Below are positions 56,923 to 64,000 of a DNA stretch of 64,000 bases, one piece after another. Location of the stretch: contig NZ_CP080531.1 of the NCBI RefSeq assembly GCF_024746835.1, positions 2,046,001 to 2,110,000 of the forward strand, read 5' to 3'. Numbering within the stretch: the first letter of the stretch is position 1; the number at the start of each line of letters is the position of its first letter. Source of the stretch: Mesorhizobium sp. AR02. GTDB lineage: Bacteria; Pseudomonadota; Alphaproteobacteria; Rhizobiales; Rhizobiaceae. Below the pieces are notes generated by a model. That model was not told the DNA's origin and did not search any database. It worked only from the letters and a program-made list of their open reading frames with translations. The translations under genes and the position numbers were made by a program.

Positions 56923-58620
56923 ATGTCAGCTGCAAATCCCACTCGCGATGATTTCGCGAGCCTGCTCGAAGAATCATTCACAACCGGTCATTCCGGCGAA
57001 GGCCAGGTCGTCAAGGGCATCATCACCGCGATCGAAAAGGACATGGCCATCATCGACGTCGGCCTCAAGGTCGAAGGCCGCGTGCCGCTGAAGGAATTCG
57101 GCGTCAAGGGCAAGGACACCACCCTCAAGGTCGGTGACACCGTCGAAGTCTATGTCGAGCGCATCGAGAACGCGCTTGGCGAAGCGATGCTTTCCCGTGA
57201 AAAGGCCCGCCGCGAAGAGAGCTGGGTCCGTCTCGAAGAGAAGTTCACCAAGGGTGAGCGCGTCGAAGGCGTCATCTTCAACCAGGTCAAGGGCGGCTTC
57301 ACCGTCGACCTCGACGGCGCCGTGGCCTTCCTGCCGCGCAGCCAGGTCGATATCCGCCCGATCCGCGACGTCTCCCCGCTGATGCACAACCCGCAGCCCT
57401 TCGAGATCCTCAAGATGGATCGCCGCCGCGGCAACATCGTGGTGTCGCGCCGCACCGTGCTCGAGGAGAGCCGCGCCGAACAGCGTTCGGAAATCGTGCA
57501 GAACCTCGAAGAGGGCCAGGTTGTCGAAGGCGTCGTCAAGAACATCACCGACTACGGTGCGTTCGTCGACCTCGGCGGCATCGACGGCCTGCTGCATGTC
57601 ACCGATATGGCATGGCGCCGCGTCAACCATCCGACCGAAATCCTCAACATCGGTCAGACGGTCAAGGTGCAGATCATCCGCATCAACCAGGAAACCCACC
57701 GCATCTCGCTCGGCATGAAGCAGCTCGAGAGCGATCCGTGGTCCGAGATCGGCACCAAGTTCCCGATCGGCAAGAAGATCAAGGGTACCGTCACCAACAT
57801 CACCGACTACGGCGCGTTCGTCGAGCTGGAGCCGGGCATCGAAGGCCTCATCCACGTTTCGGAAATGTCGTGGACCAAGAAGAACGTGCATCCCGGCAAG
57901 ATCCTGTCGACGACCCAGGAAGTCGACGTGGTGGTGCTCGAGGTCGATCCGGCCAAGCGCCGCATCTCGCTCGGTCTCAAGCAGACGCTTGAGAATCCTT
58001 GGGAAGCGTTCGCCCGCAGCCATCCGGTCGGCAGCCAGGTCGAGGGCGAGGTCAAGAACAAGACCGAGTTCGGCCTGTTCATCGGCCTGGAAGGCGACGT
58101 GGACGGCATGGTGCACCTCTCCGACCTCGACTGGACCCGTCCGGGCGAGCAGGTCATCGAAGAGTACAATCGCGGCGACATGGTCAAGGCGCAGGTGCTC
58201 GACGTCGACATCGAGAAGGAGCGCATCTCGCTCGGCATCAAGCAGCTGGCCAAGGATACGGTCGGCGAAGCAGCCAACAGCGGCGAACTGCGCAAGAACG
58301 CCGTCGTCACCTGCGAAGTCATCGGCGTCAAGGATGGCGGTCTGGAAGTGCGGCTGGTCGACAGCGGCATCGAGACCTTCATCAAGCGCTCCGACCTCAG
58401 CCGCGACCGCGACGAGCAGCGCCCCGAGCGCTTCACCGTCGGCCAGAAGGTCGACGCCCGCGTCATCGCCTTCGACAAGAAGACCCGCAAGCTGCAGGTC
58501 TCGATCAAGGCGCTGGAAATCGCCGAAGAGAAGGAAGCGGTCGCCCAGTACGGCTCGACCGACTCCGGCGCTTCGCTGGGCGACATCCTGGGTGCCGCGC
58601 TGAAGAAGCAGGGCAGCTAA
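56923..58620 (+). CDS. rpsA: 30S ribosomal protein S1
   Basis: 565 aa from the ATG at 56923, with AGGAGAAAC just upstream. Six S1/OB-fold repeats, for example VVKGIITAIEKDMAIIDVGL, VVEGVVKNITDYGAFVDLGG, KIKGTVTNITDYGAFVELEP, and QVEGEVKNKTEFGLFIGLEG, each ending in KRRISLGLKQ-type strands. It binds mRNA at the 30S platform and promotes initiation. Core gene. Confidence 0.97.
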   Translation: MSAANPTRDDFASLLEESFTTGHSGEGQVVKGIITAIEKDMAIIDVGLKVEGRVPLKEFGVKGKDTTLKVGDTVEVYVERIENALGEAMLSREKARREESWVRLEEKFTKGERVEGVIFNQVKGGFTVDLDGAVAFLPRSQVDIRPIRDVSPLMHNPQPFEILKMDRRRGNIVVSRRTVLEESRAEQRSEIVQNLEEGQVVEGVVKNITDYGAFVDLGGIDGLLHVTDMAWRRVNHPTEILNIGQTVKVQIIRINQETHRISLGMKQLESDPWSEIGTKFPIGKKIKGTVTNITDYGAFVELEPGIEGLIHVSEMSWTKKNVHPGKILSTTQEVDVVVLEVDPAKRRISLGLKQTLENPWEAFARSHPVGSQVEGEVKNKTEFGLFIGLEGDVDGMVHLSDLDWTRPGEQVIEEYNRGDMVKAQVLDVDIEKERISLGIKQLAKDTVGEAANSGELRKNAVVTCEVIGVKDGGLEVRLVDSGIETFIKRSDLSRDRDEQRPERFTVGQKVDARVIAFDKKTRKLQVSIKALEIAEEKEAVAQYGSTDSGASLGDILGAALKKQGS

Positions 58621-58658
58621 GGCCGCCGCGCGCCCCCGCGCGCGACGTCACCTCATAC

Positions 58659-58692
58659 AAAAACCCCGCCGGAGCGATCCGGCGGGGTTTTT
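58659..58692. terminator. Strong bidirectional rho-independent terminator
   Basis: AAAAACCCCGCCGGA, loop GCGA, TCCGGCGGGGTTTTT: a perfect 15-bp stem including the A and T runs, 38 bp after the rpsA stop. The flanking A5/T5 make it usable on both strands, so it also serves the convergent SDR gene ending at 58740. Confidence 0.93.
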
Positions 58693-58739
58693 CTCTGGCG
58701 AAGGCCAGGTTGGCGAAAGCCGGTTCGACCGATGCTGAG

Positions 58740-59447
58740 CTATGCCCGGCCGTAGAGCGGCACCAGCGTTCCGCTCATCGCCTGGTTGGCGGGCGAAGCG
58801 AGATAGGCGATGGCTTCGGCCGCTGCTTCCAGGCTGACCCATTTGGTGAAATCGGCATCCGGCATGTCGGCGCGGTTTGCCGGCGTGTCGAGCGTCGACG
58901 GCGCCACGGCATTGACCAGGATGCCCTTGGCCTTGAGCTCTTCCGCCATCGCCACCGTCATGGCCGCGACCGCCGCCTTGCTCGCCGTGTAGGCGACCAT
59001 GCCGGCGCCGCGCCTGGGGTCGAGCCCCGCGCGCGCGGTGACATTGACGATGCGGCCTGATGTGCCCGACGCCAGCATCGAGCGGATGGCCGCGCGGCTG
59101 CAGAGGAAGGTGGTGCGGGCATTGGTGTCCATCATCTCGGCAAAGGACGCCGATTCGATCTTTTCCACCGGCGCCATGGCGAAGCCGCCGGCGAGATGGA
59201 TCGATCCCCACAAGGCAGGAACCTGCGCATAGAAGCCTTCAACCTTGGCGGAGTCCGACAGGTCGACATTGTGCGCCAGCTTGACGTTCTCATGCGCGGC
59301 GAAAGGAAAATGCTGGGGTGCCGCGGCGTGCGCGTTCGGCACGTGGCAGATCGCGCCCTGCTCCAGCAGCCGGCCAACCACCGCACCGCCGAGCGCGCCG
59401 GTTCCACCGGTCACAACGATATGCCTGCCTTGAAGTGTTTCCGTCAT
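58740..59447 (-). CDS. SDR-family oxidoreductase
   Basis: 235 aa from the ATG at 59447 (MTETLQGRHIVVTGGTGALG). Cofactor loop TGGTGALGG at ~13-21, an LAGGF segment in place of NNAG, and active site Tyr-X-X-X-Lys in AYTASKAAVAAM. Short-chain dehydrogenases use NAD(P)H on alcohols, ketones or sugars; the substrate cannot be inferred. It is convergent with rpsA and separated from it by the terminator. Confidence 0.88.
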   Translation of the reverse strand: MTETLQGRHIVVTGGTGALGGAVVGRLLEQGAICHVPNAHAAAPQHFPFAAHENVKLAHNVDLSDSAKVEGFYAQVPALWGSIHLAGGFAMAPVEKIESASFAEMMDTNARTTFLCSRAAIRSMLASGTSGRIVNVTARAGLDPRRGAGMVAYTASKAAVAAMTVAMAEELKAKGILVNAVAPSTLDTPANRADMPDADFTKWVSLEAAAEAIAYLASPANQAMSGTLVPLYGRA

Positions 59448-59685
59448 CCTGGACCGCTCCTGTCGTATTTTTATGATTTTGTCGCTTGTTTGCCGCGCCG
59501 ACGCGAAGCGTCGCGCCTTTCGGGCGATCACTCAACTGATATCTCGACATGGCAGCCGTCGCGTCTTTGCATGCGTCAGGACGCATATTATGGCAATGCC
59601 GTCAGCCATGCGGCTGTTGCGGGACAACAGCCGAGCCGGCGAAGGGTCCGATGCAGGTTGGAAAATCAACGCCGGCCTGAAGGCT

Positions 59686-61302
59686 TCAATCGACCGTGAT
59701 TTCGATGACGCAGGGCAATCCGGTTGCCCGGGCGCGCTTCAGCGCCTGTGGCAAGGCGCCGATCTCGGCCAGCCGTTCGGCGCCGATGCCATAGGCCTCA
59801 GCCAACTTGCAGAAATCCGGCGGCGCCGGCGAGACCCCGACGGGTTCGACGCCGACATCGAGCATCGAGGTCTCGATCTCGCGATAGCCCCGGTTGTTCC
59901 AGACCACGAAAATGACCGGCGCGTCGGAATCAAGTGCGACACCCAGTTCCGGCAATGTGAACTGGAAGCCGCCGTCGCCGGTCAGGCAGACGACCGGCAC
60001 GTCGGGCATGGCAAGGGCGGCGCCGATAGCCGCCGGCGGGCCGTAACCAAGCGCGCCGAAACCGGTGGCGGCATTGAACCAGCCGGCCGGCCGGTCGTGG
60101 TCGTAGTAGAGGTTCGCGGCGTAGATCGGCTGCGTCGAGTCGCCGACGATGATCGCGCCCGGCAGCGTGTCGCGGATCATTTCCACGGCATGCACCTGTG
60201 CCAGATAGGCCGGGCTCAGCTCGGCGATCGCCGCCTTGCGTGCCGCAGCGGCGCGTGCCTCGCCGTCTGGTGCGGCCACATAAGCGGAGCCGATGGCGGC
60301 GAGCAGGGCTTCGATCGCCTCGGCGCAGTCGGCCTGGATGCCAACCGTCACCGGGCGGCGCGCGAGCTGGTCGGCGCCGATGTCGATGCGAATCAGGTTG
60401 GAAGGCAGCACAAAGCCACCGTCGCCATAGCCGTCATAGTCGGTCGGGCCGAATTCGGTGCCGGCGGCAATCACCAGATCGGCGTCCGCCATCAGCGCGC
60501 GGACCGCCTTCAGGCTGGGACTTGCCGGCACGCAGAGCGGGTGGCGGTGCAGCAGGCCGCGCGCATTGGTGGTCTCGACGACCGGCGCACCCAATCTCTC
60601 GGCCAGGCGCCGCAAGGACGCCTCGGCACGCTTGGCGCCGCCGCCGGCCAGGATCAGCGGACGGCGGGCAGTGGCGATGAGTTTGGCTGCGCTGGCAATT
60701 GCCGCGCCATCCGGCGCGGGTGGTGCCGCATTGCTCAGCAGCGCAACGATACCGTCAGCCGGCTTGACCATGACATCGGTCGGGATCTCGATATGCACTG
60801 GGCCAGGCCGCGACGATGAAAACAGGGCGAAGGCCTGCGCCAGTGCACCCGGCAATTCGCTGGCCTCGGTGACGCGCTGTGACAACAGCGCCACCTTTTC
60901 CATCATGCCGCGCTGATCCGGCAGCTCATGCAGGAAGCCCAGCCCCTTGCCCAGCGTCGGCATGGCGTTGACGCCCGAGATGACCAGCATCGGCACCGAA
61001 TCGGCGCGCGCCTGGCCCATGGCGGTGATGGTGTTGGTCAATCCCGGTCCGGTGATGACGAAGGCGACGCCGGGCCTGCCGCTGGCGCGGGCATAGCCGT
61101 CAGCCATGAAGCCGGCGCCCTGTTCGTGGCGCGGCGTGACATGGCGGATTTTCGAGCGCGCCAGGCCACGGTAGAGCTCGACCGTGTGGACGCCTGGAAT
61201 GCCGAAGACGGTGTCGACGCCATGGGCTTCGAGCAGCGTGATGAGGGCTTCGCCGATGGTCGGCACGATCGTCGTCCCAGGGGTTGTCCCAGTGGTCATC
61301 AT
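59686..61302 (-). CDS. ThDP-dependent enzyme, acetolactate synthase-like (probable 2-oxo-acid decarboxylase)
   Basis: 538 aa from the ATG at 61302, overlapping the upstream gene's stop. The N-terminal PYR domain has GVDTVFGIPGVHTVELYRGL, RHEQGAGFMADGYARASGRP with the ThDP-activating Glu, and FVITGPGLTNTITAMGQA. The central domain is Rossmann-like (ARRPLILAGGGAKRA). The C-terminal PP domain has PVVCLTGDGGFQFTLPEL with the GDG metal site, and NNRGYREIE. Co-transcription with a dimethylargininase-like enzyme beside an amino-acid transporter favours a 5-guanidino-2-oxopentanoate decarboxylase role (arginine transaminase pathway) over acetolactate synthesis. No regulatory subunit gene is adjacent. 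Confidence 0.85.
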   Translation of the reverse strand: MMTTGTTPGTTIVPTIGEALITLLEAHGVDTVFGIPGVHTVELYRGLARSKIRHVTPRHEQGAGFMADGYARASGRPGVAFVITGPGLTNTITAMGQARADSVPMLVISGVNAMPTLGKGLGFLHELPDQRGMMEKVALLSQRVTEASELPGALAQAFALFSSSRPGPVHIEIPTDVMVKPADGIVALLSNAAPPAPDGAAIASAAKLIATARRPLILAGGGAKRAEASLRRLAERLGAPVVETTNARGLLHRHPLCVPASPSLKAVRALMADADLVIAAGTEFGPTDYDGYGDGGFVLPSNLIRIDIGADQLARRPVTVGIQADCAEAIEALLAAIGSAYVAAPDGEARAAAARKAAIAELSPAYLAQVHAVEMIRDTLPGAIIVGDSTQPIYAANLYYDHDRPAGWFNAATGFGALGYGPPAAIGAALAMPDVPVVCLTGDGGFQFTLPELGVALDSDAPVIFVVWNNRGYREIETSMLDVGVEPVGVSPAPPDFCKLAEAYGIGAERLAEIGALPQALKRARATGLPCVIEITVD

Positions 61303-62174
61303 TGGCGCAGCACCGGTCGTGTCAGGCAGGTCGGGCCGCCCTCGCAGGCGATGCACAGCGCGTCGGCTTCGAAAGTGGCGACCGTGCAGCCGGCCGCCTC
61401 CATGGCAGCCGCAGTCTTGGGAAAGCCTGCGACGGCAATCACCTGATGGGGCGCGGTCGGCAGCACGTTGAGGCTCAGTCCGTTGGAGGCAGCGAATTCC
61501 TCAGCATCGCCCTCGACCAGCTTGATGCCGCGCGCACGCAGCAGCTGGTAGAAGGCGGCGGGCAGCAGCGGCGAATAGACCAGAGCCAGATCGTCGGCGA
61601 GCGGGCTGATCACCGACATCAGATGCAGGCAGGCCTCCTCGCCGTGCCACAGCGGCAGATCGAAGCCGTAGACCTGTATGCCCTTGGGCGAGAGCAGGTT
61701 GGCGAGCTGCTGGATGCCGTCCTGGTTGGTGCGCACGCCACGGCCAACAGCAAGGGTATCTGCATCGACCCAGACGCAGTCGCCGCCTTCCACCTGGCCG
61801 GGATGCTCGATACGGCCAAGGATCGGAATGCCGGTGCTGACGTAGGCGGCTTCGTGCAGGCCGGGCTCGGGCCGGCGCAGCGCCTTGCCCATGGACAGGA
61901 TGATGGCGCCGTGATCGGTCATCAGCGACGGGTCGTGGGTGAAGACCGAATCGGCCAGCCCGTCATCGGCATCCGTCAGCCATTCGATCTCTGCACCGGA
62001 AGCCGCGACCAGCTTCGTCAGCTGCTCATGCTGGGCGGCGGCTTTTTGCGGGTCAAAGCCCGGACCATAGTGCCATTCCCGCGCCTTGGCATGACGCATG
62101 GCGCTGGCGGCAGAGCGCATCAGCACCCGCCGCAGCGGCCCGGCCATCGACTGCGACCCGTAAGCTTTGCCCAC
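61299..62174 (-). CDS. Amidinotransferase / dimethylargininase-like hydrolase
   Basis: 291 aa from the GTG at 62174 (GGGAGA 5 nt upstream). The guanidine-modifying fold is supported by EGGDCVWVDADTLAVGRGVR, HLMSVISPLADDLALVYSP with the catalytic-type His, and a C-terminal CEGGPTCLTRPVL with candidate nucleophile Cys283. Members act on arginine, methylarginines or related guanidino compounds. The stop overlaps the start of the ThDP enzyme, so the two form one operon, probably for guanidino amino-acid breakdown. Confidence 0.85.
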   Translation of the reverse strand: MGKAYGSQSMAGPLRRVLMRSAASAMRHAKAREWHYGPGFDPQKAAAQHEQLTKLVAASGAEIEWLTDADDGLADSVFTHDPSLMTDHGAIILSMGKALRRPEPGLHEAAYVSTGIPILGRIEHPGQVEGGDCVWVDADTLAVGRGVRTNQDGIQQLANLLSPKGIQVYGFDLPLWHGEEACLHLMSVISPLADDLALVYSPLLPAAFYQLLRARGIKLVEGDAEEFAASNGLSLNVLPTAPHQVIAVAGFPKTAAAMEAAGCTVATFEADALCIACEGGPTCLTRPVLRQ

Positions 62175-62364
62175 TAAAATCTCCCGAAAAGCTGTCCCCT
62201 GCCAATAGCCACTCAGCAAGCCGTGATCAATGGTCCAAAAAAGCACGGTTGACGGAGGCAAGTGGAACGGTCCATCTTGAGAATGGGAACTCTGTCCAGT
62301 GACGGTTAATGGGTAAAACAATCCAGCAGCGATGGGCTCGACCGCTCCGCGGAGCGTCGAAGGG

Positions 62365-63180
62365 ATGATGGCGCACGGCGCCGCACCCGTCCAGAAACAC
62401 ACGGCGCAGGACGGCGCCGCCGAAGCCATCCATGTCGAGAACCTGCACAAGAAGTTCGGCCAACTGCATGTGCTGAAGGGCGTGTCGCTGTCGGCGCGCG
62501 ATGGCGAGGTGATCGCCATCATCGGCGGCTCAGGCTCAGGCAAATCGACGCTGCTGCGTTGCATCAACTGCCTGGAAAACCCGACCAGCGGCATCATCCG
62601 CGTCAACGGCGAAGAGATCAAACTGAAGGCCGATAGCCACGGCCACACCATTCCCGCCGACCGCAGGCAGATCGAGCGCATCCGCTCCAAGCTCGGCATG
62701 GTGTTCCAGAATTTCAACCTGTGGAGCCACATGACGCTGATCGAAAACGTCATCGAGGTTCCCGTGCATGTGCTCGGCGTCAAGCGCGACGAGGCGATCG
62801 CCCAGGCCGAAAAGCTGCTGGTGCGCGTCGGGCTTGCCGAAAAGCGCGACGTCTATCCGGCCTATCTCTCGGGCGGCCAGCAGCAGCGCGCAGCGATCGC
62901 CCGTGCGCTCGCCATCAATCCGCGCGTCATGCTGTTCGACGAGCCGACCTCGGCGCTCGACCCCGAACTGGTCGGCGAGGTGCTGAAGGTGATCGGCGAC
63001 CTGGCGCGCGAGGGCCGCACCATGGTGCTGGTCACCCACGAGATGAAGTTCGCTCGCGAGGTCGCGACCCACGTCGTCTATCTCTACAACGGGCTGGTCG
63101 AGGAAGAAGGCCCGCCGGAGCAGATCTTCGGCGCGCCGAAATCCGAAAGGCTGAAGCAGTTCATCCGCAACATCGGCTAG
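62365..63180 (+). CDS. Polar amino-acid ABC transporter ATP-binding protein
   Basis: 271 aa from the ATG at 62365 (GAAGG adjacent; the next ATG at 62368 is equally possible, and one at 62332 is also in frame). Walker A IIGGSGSGKSTLLRCINCLE, Q loop MVFQNFNLWSHMTLIENV, signature LSGGQQQRAAIARALAI, Walker B VMLFDEPTSALDPELVGEVL, and switch His in VLVTHEMKFAREV. This is the HisP/OccP/ArtP type for basic or polar amino acids. It is divergent from the catabolic pair over a 190-bp gap and is followed by its binding protein. Confidence 0.93.
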   Translation: MMAHGAAPVQKHTAQDGAAEAIHVENLHKKFGQLHVLKGVSLSARDGEVIAIIGGSGSGKSTLLRCINCLENPTSGIIRVNGEEIKLKADSHGHTIPADRRQIERIRSKLGMVFQNFNLWSHMTLIENVIEVPVHVLGVKRDEAIAQAEKLLVRVGLAEKRDVYPAYLSGGQQQRAAIARALAINPRVMLFDEPTSALDPELVGEVLKVIGDLAREGRTMVLVTHEMKFAREVATHVVYLYNGLVEEEGPPEQIFGAPKSERLKQFIRNIG

Positions 63181-63235
63181 GGACAGGCCGGGACGGAAGA
63201 AAACCGGGAACCAACAACAAACTGGGAGTTTTGAA

Positions 63236-64000
63236 ATGAAGACTGTTTTGAAGACATTCGCCGCAGCGCTGCTGCTCGGCGTTGCCGCCATGGGCGTGGC
63301 CAAGGCCGATCCGGTCAAGATCGGCGTCGCCGCCGAGCCGTATCCGCCCTTCACCTCGCCGGATGCTTCGGGCAAATGGGTCGGCTGGGAGATCGACTTC
63401 ATCGACGCCGTGTGCGCCGAGGAGAAGCTCGACTGCGTCATCACGCCTGTTGCCTGGGACGGCATCATCCCGGCGTTGACCACCAAGAAGATCGACCTCA
63501 TCGTCTCGTCGATGTCGATCACCGCCGAACGCGAGAAGACGATCGACTTCTCGGACAAGTATTACAACACGCCGACGGCGATCATCGGACCGAAGGACCA
63601 GAAATTCGGCCCCGCGCCCGACGATCTCAAGGGCAAGGTCATCGGCGTCCAGGTGTCGACCGTGCACGCCGTCTACGCCAAGAAGCACTTCGGCGCCACG
63701 GCTTCCGAGATCAAGGAATACCAGACCCAGGACGAAGCCAACAACGACCTTGCCGCCGGCCGCCTCGACGCGGTGCAGGCCGACTCCATCGCGCTTGGTG
63801 AATTCCTCAAGTCCGACCAGGGCAAGGCCTGCTGCGACCTGAAGGGCATGGTGGCTCCGGACGACGAAGTGCTTGGACCGGGGGTCGGCGCCGGCGTGCG
63901 CAAGGAAGACACCGACCTGAAGGCAAAGATCAACGCCGGCATCAAGGCGATCCGGTCCAACGGCAAATATGACGAGATCTCGAAGAAATACTTCGATTTC
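63236..64000 (+). CDS. Periplasmic amino-acid-binding protein, partial (3' end beyond window)
   Basis: 255 codons to the window edge without a stop. ATG at 63236 with GGGAG upstream. A signal peptide (MKTVLKTFAAALLLGVAAMG, cleavage near AKA-D) is followed by VKIGVAAEPYPPFTSPDASG, GWEIDFIDAVCAEEKLDC, TPVAWDGIIPALTTKKIDLI and SMSITAEREKTIDFSD, typical of family 3 solute-binding proteins for polar or basic amino acids. It works with the ATPase just upstream; permease genes probably follow outside the window. Confidence 0.93.
   Translation, partial: MKTVLKTFAAALLLGVAAMGVAKADPVKIGVAAEPYPPFTSPDASGKWVGWEIDFIDAVCAEEKLDCVITPVAWDGIIPALTTKKIDLIVSSMSITAEREKTIDFSDKYYNTPTAIIGPKDQKFGPAPDDLKGKVIGVQVSTVHAVYAKKHFGATASEIKEYQTQDEANNDLAAGRLDAVQADSIALGEFLKSDQGKACCDLKGMVAPDDEVLGPGVGAGVRKEDTDLKAKINAGIKAIRSNGKYDEISKKYFDF

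Noticed and set aside
56974..58116. 380-codon minus-strand frame opposite rpsA
   Set aside because: Antisense shadow caused by the high-GC codon bias of rpsA.
59686..61302. Biosynthetic acetolactate synthase (ilvB)
   Set aside because: No regulatory subunit gene nearby, and the operon context is guanidino/arginine catabolism.

Overview
The window looks like alphaproteobacterial, Rhizobiales (Mesorhizobium-like) chromosome. The right-hand 10.6 kb (53353-64000) is core genome in a typical rhizobial order: tRNA-Ala(GGC), a TIGR02300 (FYDLN-acid) protein, class II aroA, cmk and rpsA with a strong terminator. An SDR oxidoreductase, a guanidino/arginine-type catabolic gene pair and a divergent polar amino-acid ABC transporter follow. 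Everything left of the tRNA (1-53352) is accessory DNA. It is dense in conflict/defence genes, mosaic in base composition, and littered with frameshifted or truncated genes. Its left end lies outside the window.

Region A (1-19890) holds two very large leftward genes that I cannot assign to a family. One encodes about 4056 aa; the other is cut by the window edge and has at least 953 codons there. Divergent from them are a six-helix membrane protein and a TIR-transmembrane-beta-propeller protein. Region B (20035-26753) has a leftward operon of a SLOG-type nucleotide-binding protein, an ASK1-like protein (DRHyd-like N-terminus plus TRAFs-binding helical domain) and a decayed DUF4062 gene. Next come a frameshifted membrane/TIR-like gene, a second DUF4062 gene with a single frameshift, and remnants of SLOG and WD40 proteins. 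Region C (27299-36481) holds an IS110-family element inserted just upstream of a 1763-aa TIR-nSTAND-WD40-Sel1 protein, a second and more decayed copy of the membrane/TIR-like gene, and an orphan AbiEii-like nucleotidyltransferase.

Region D (37220-50097) is an eight-gene rightward operon, mostly joined by 4-nt overlaps: Vsr endonuclease, C5-cytosine methyltransferase, MutL/MORC-type GHKL ATPase, Z1-domain helicase, PD-(D/E)XK protein (DUF4420-like), AIPR protein, and two further proteins. The first six match the MORC/Z1 restriction-modification-like systems known from comparative genomics. The last two are a predicted ADP-ribosyltransferase-fold protein and a 914-aa protein of unknown family, and they are the most novel part. 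Region E (50467-53038) is a DUF3489-DUF2924-large serine recombinase module next to the tRNA gene and is probably the island's mobility end.

The best candidates for undescribed biology are the giant-protein/membrane/TIR locus, the ART-like plus 914-aa pair appended to the MORC/Z1 operon, and the SLOG/ASK-like/DUF4062 signalling operon. All functional claims for these are inferences from domains and gene order.
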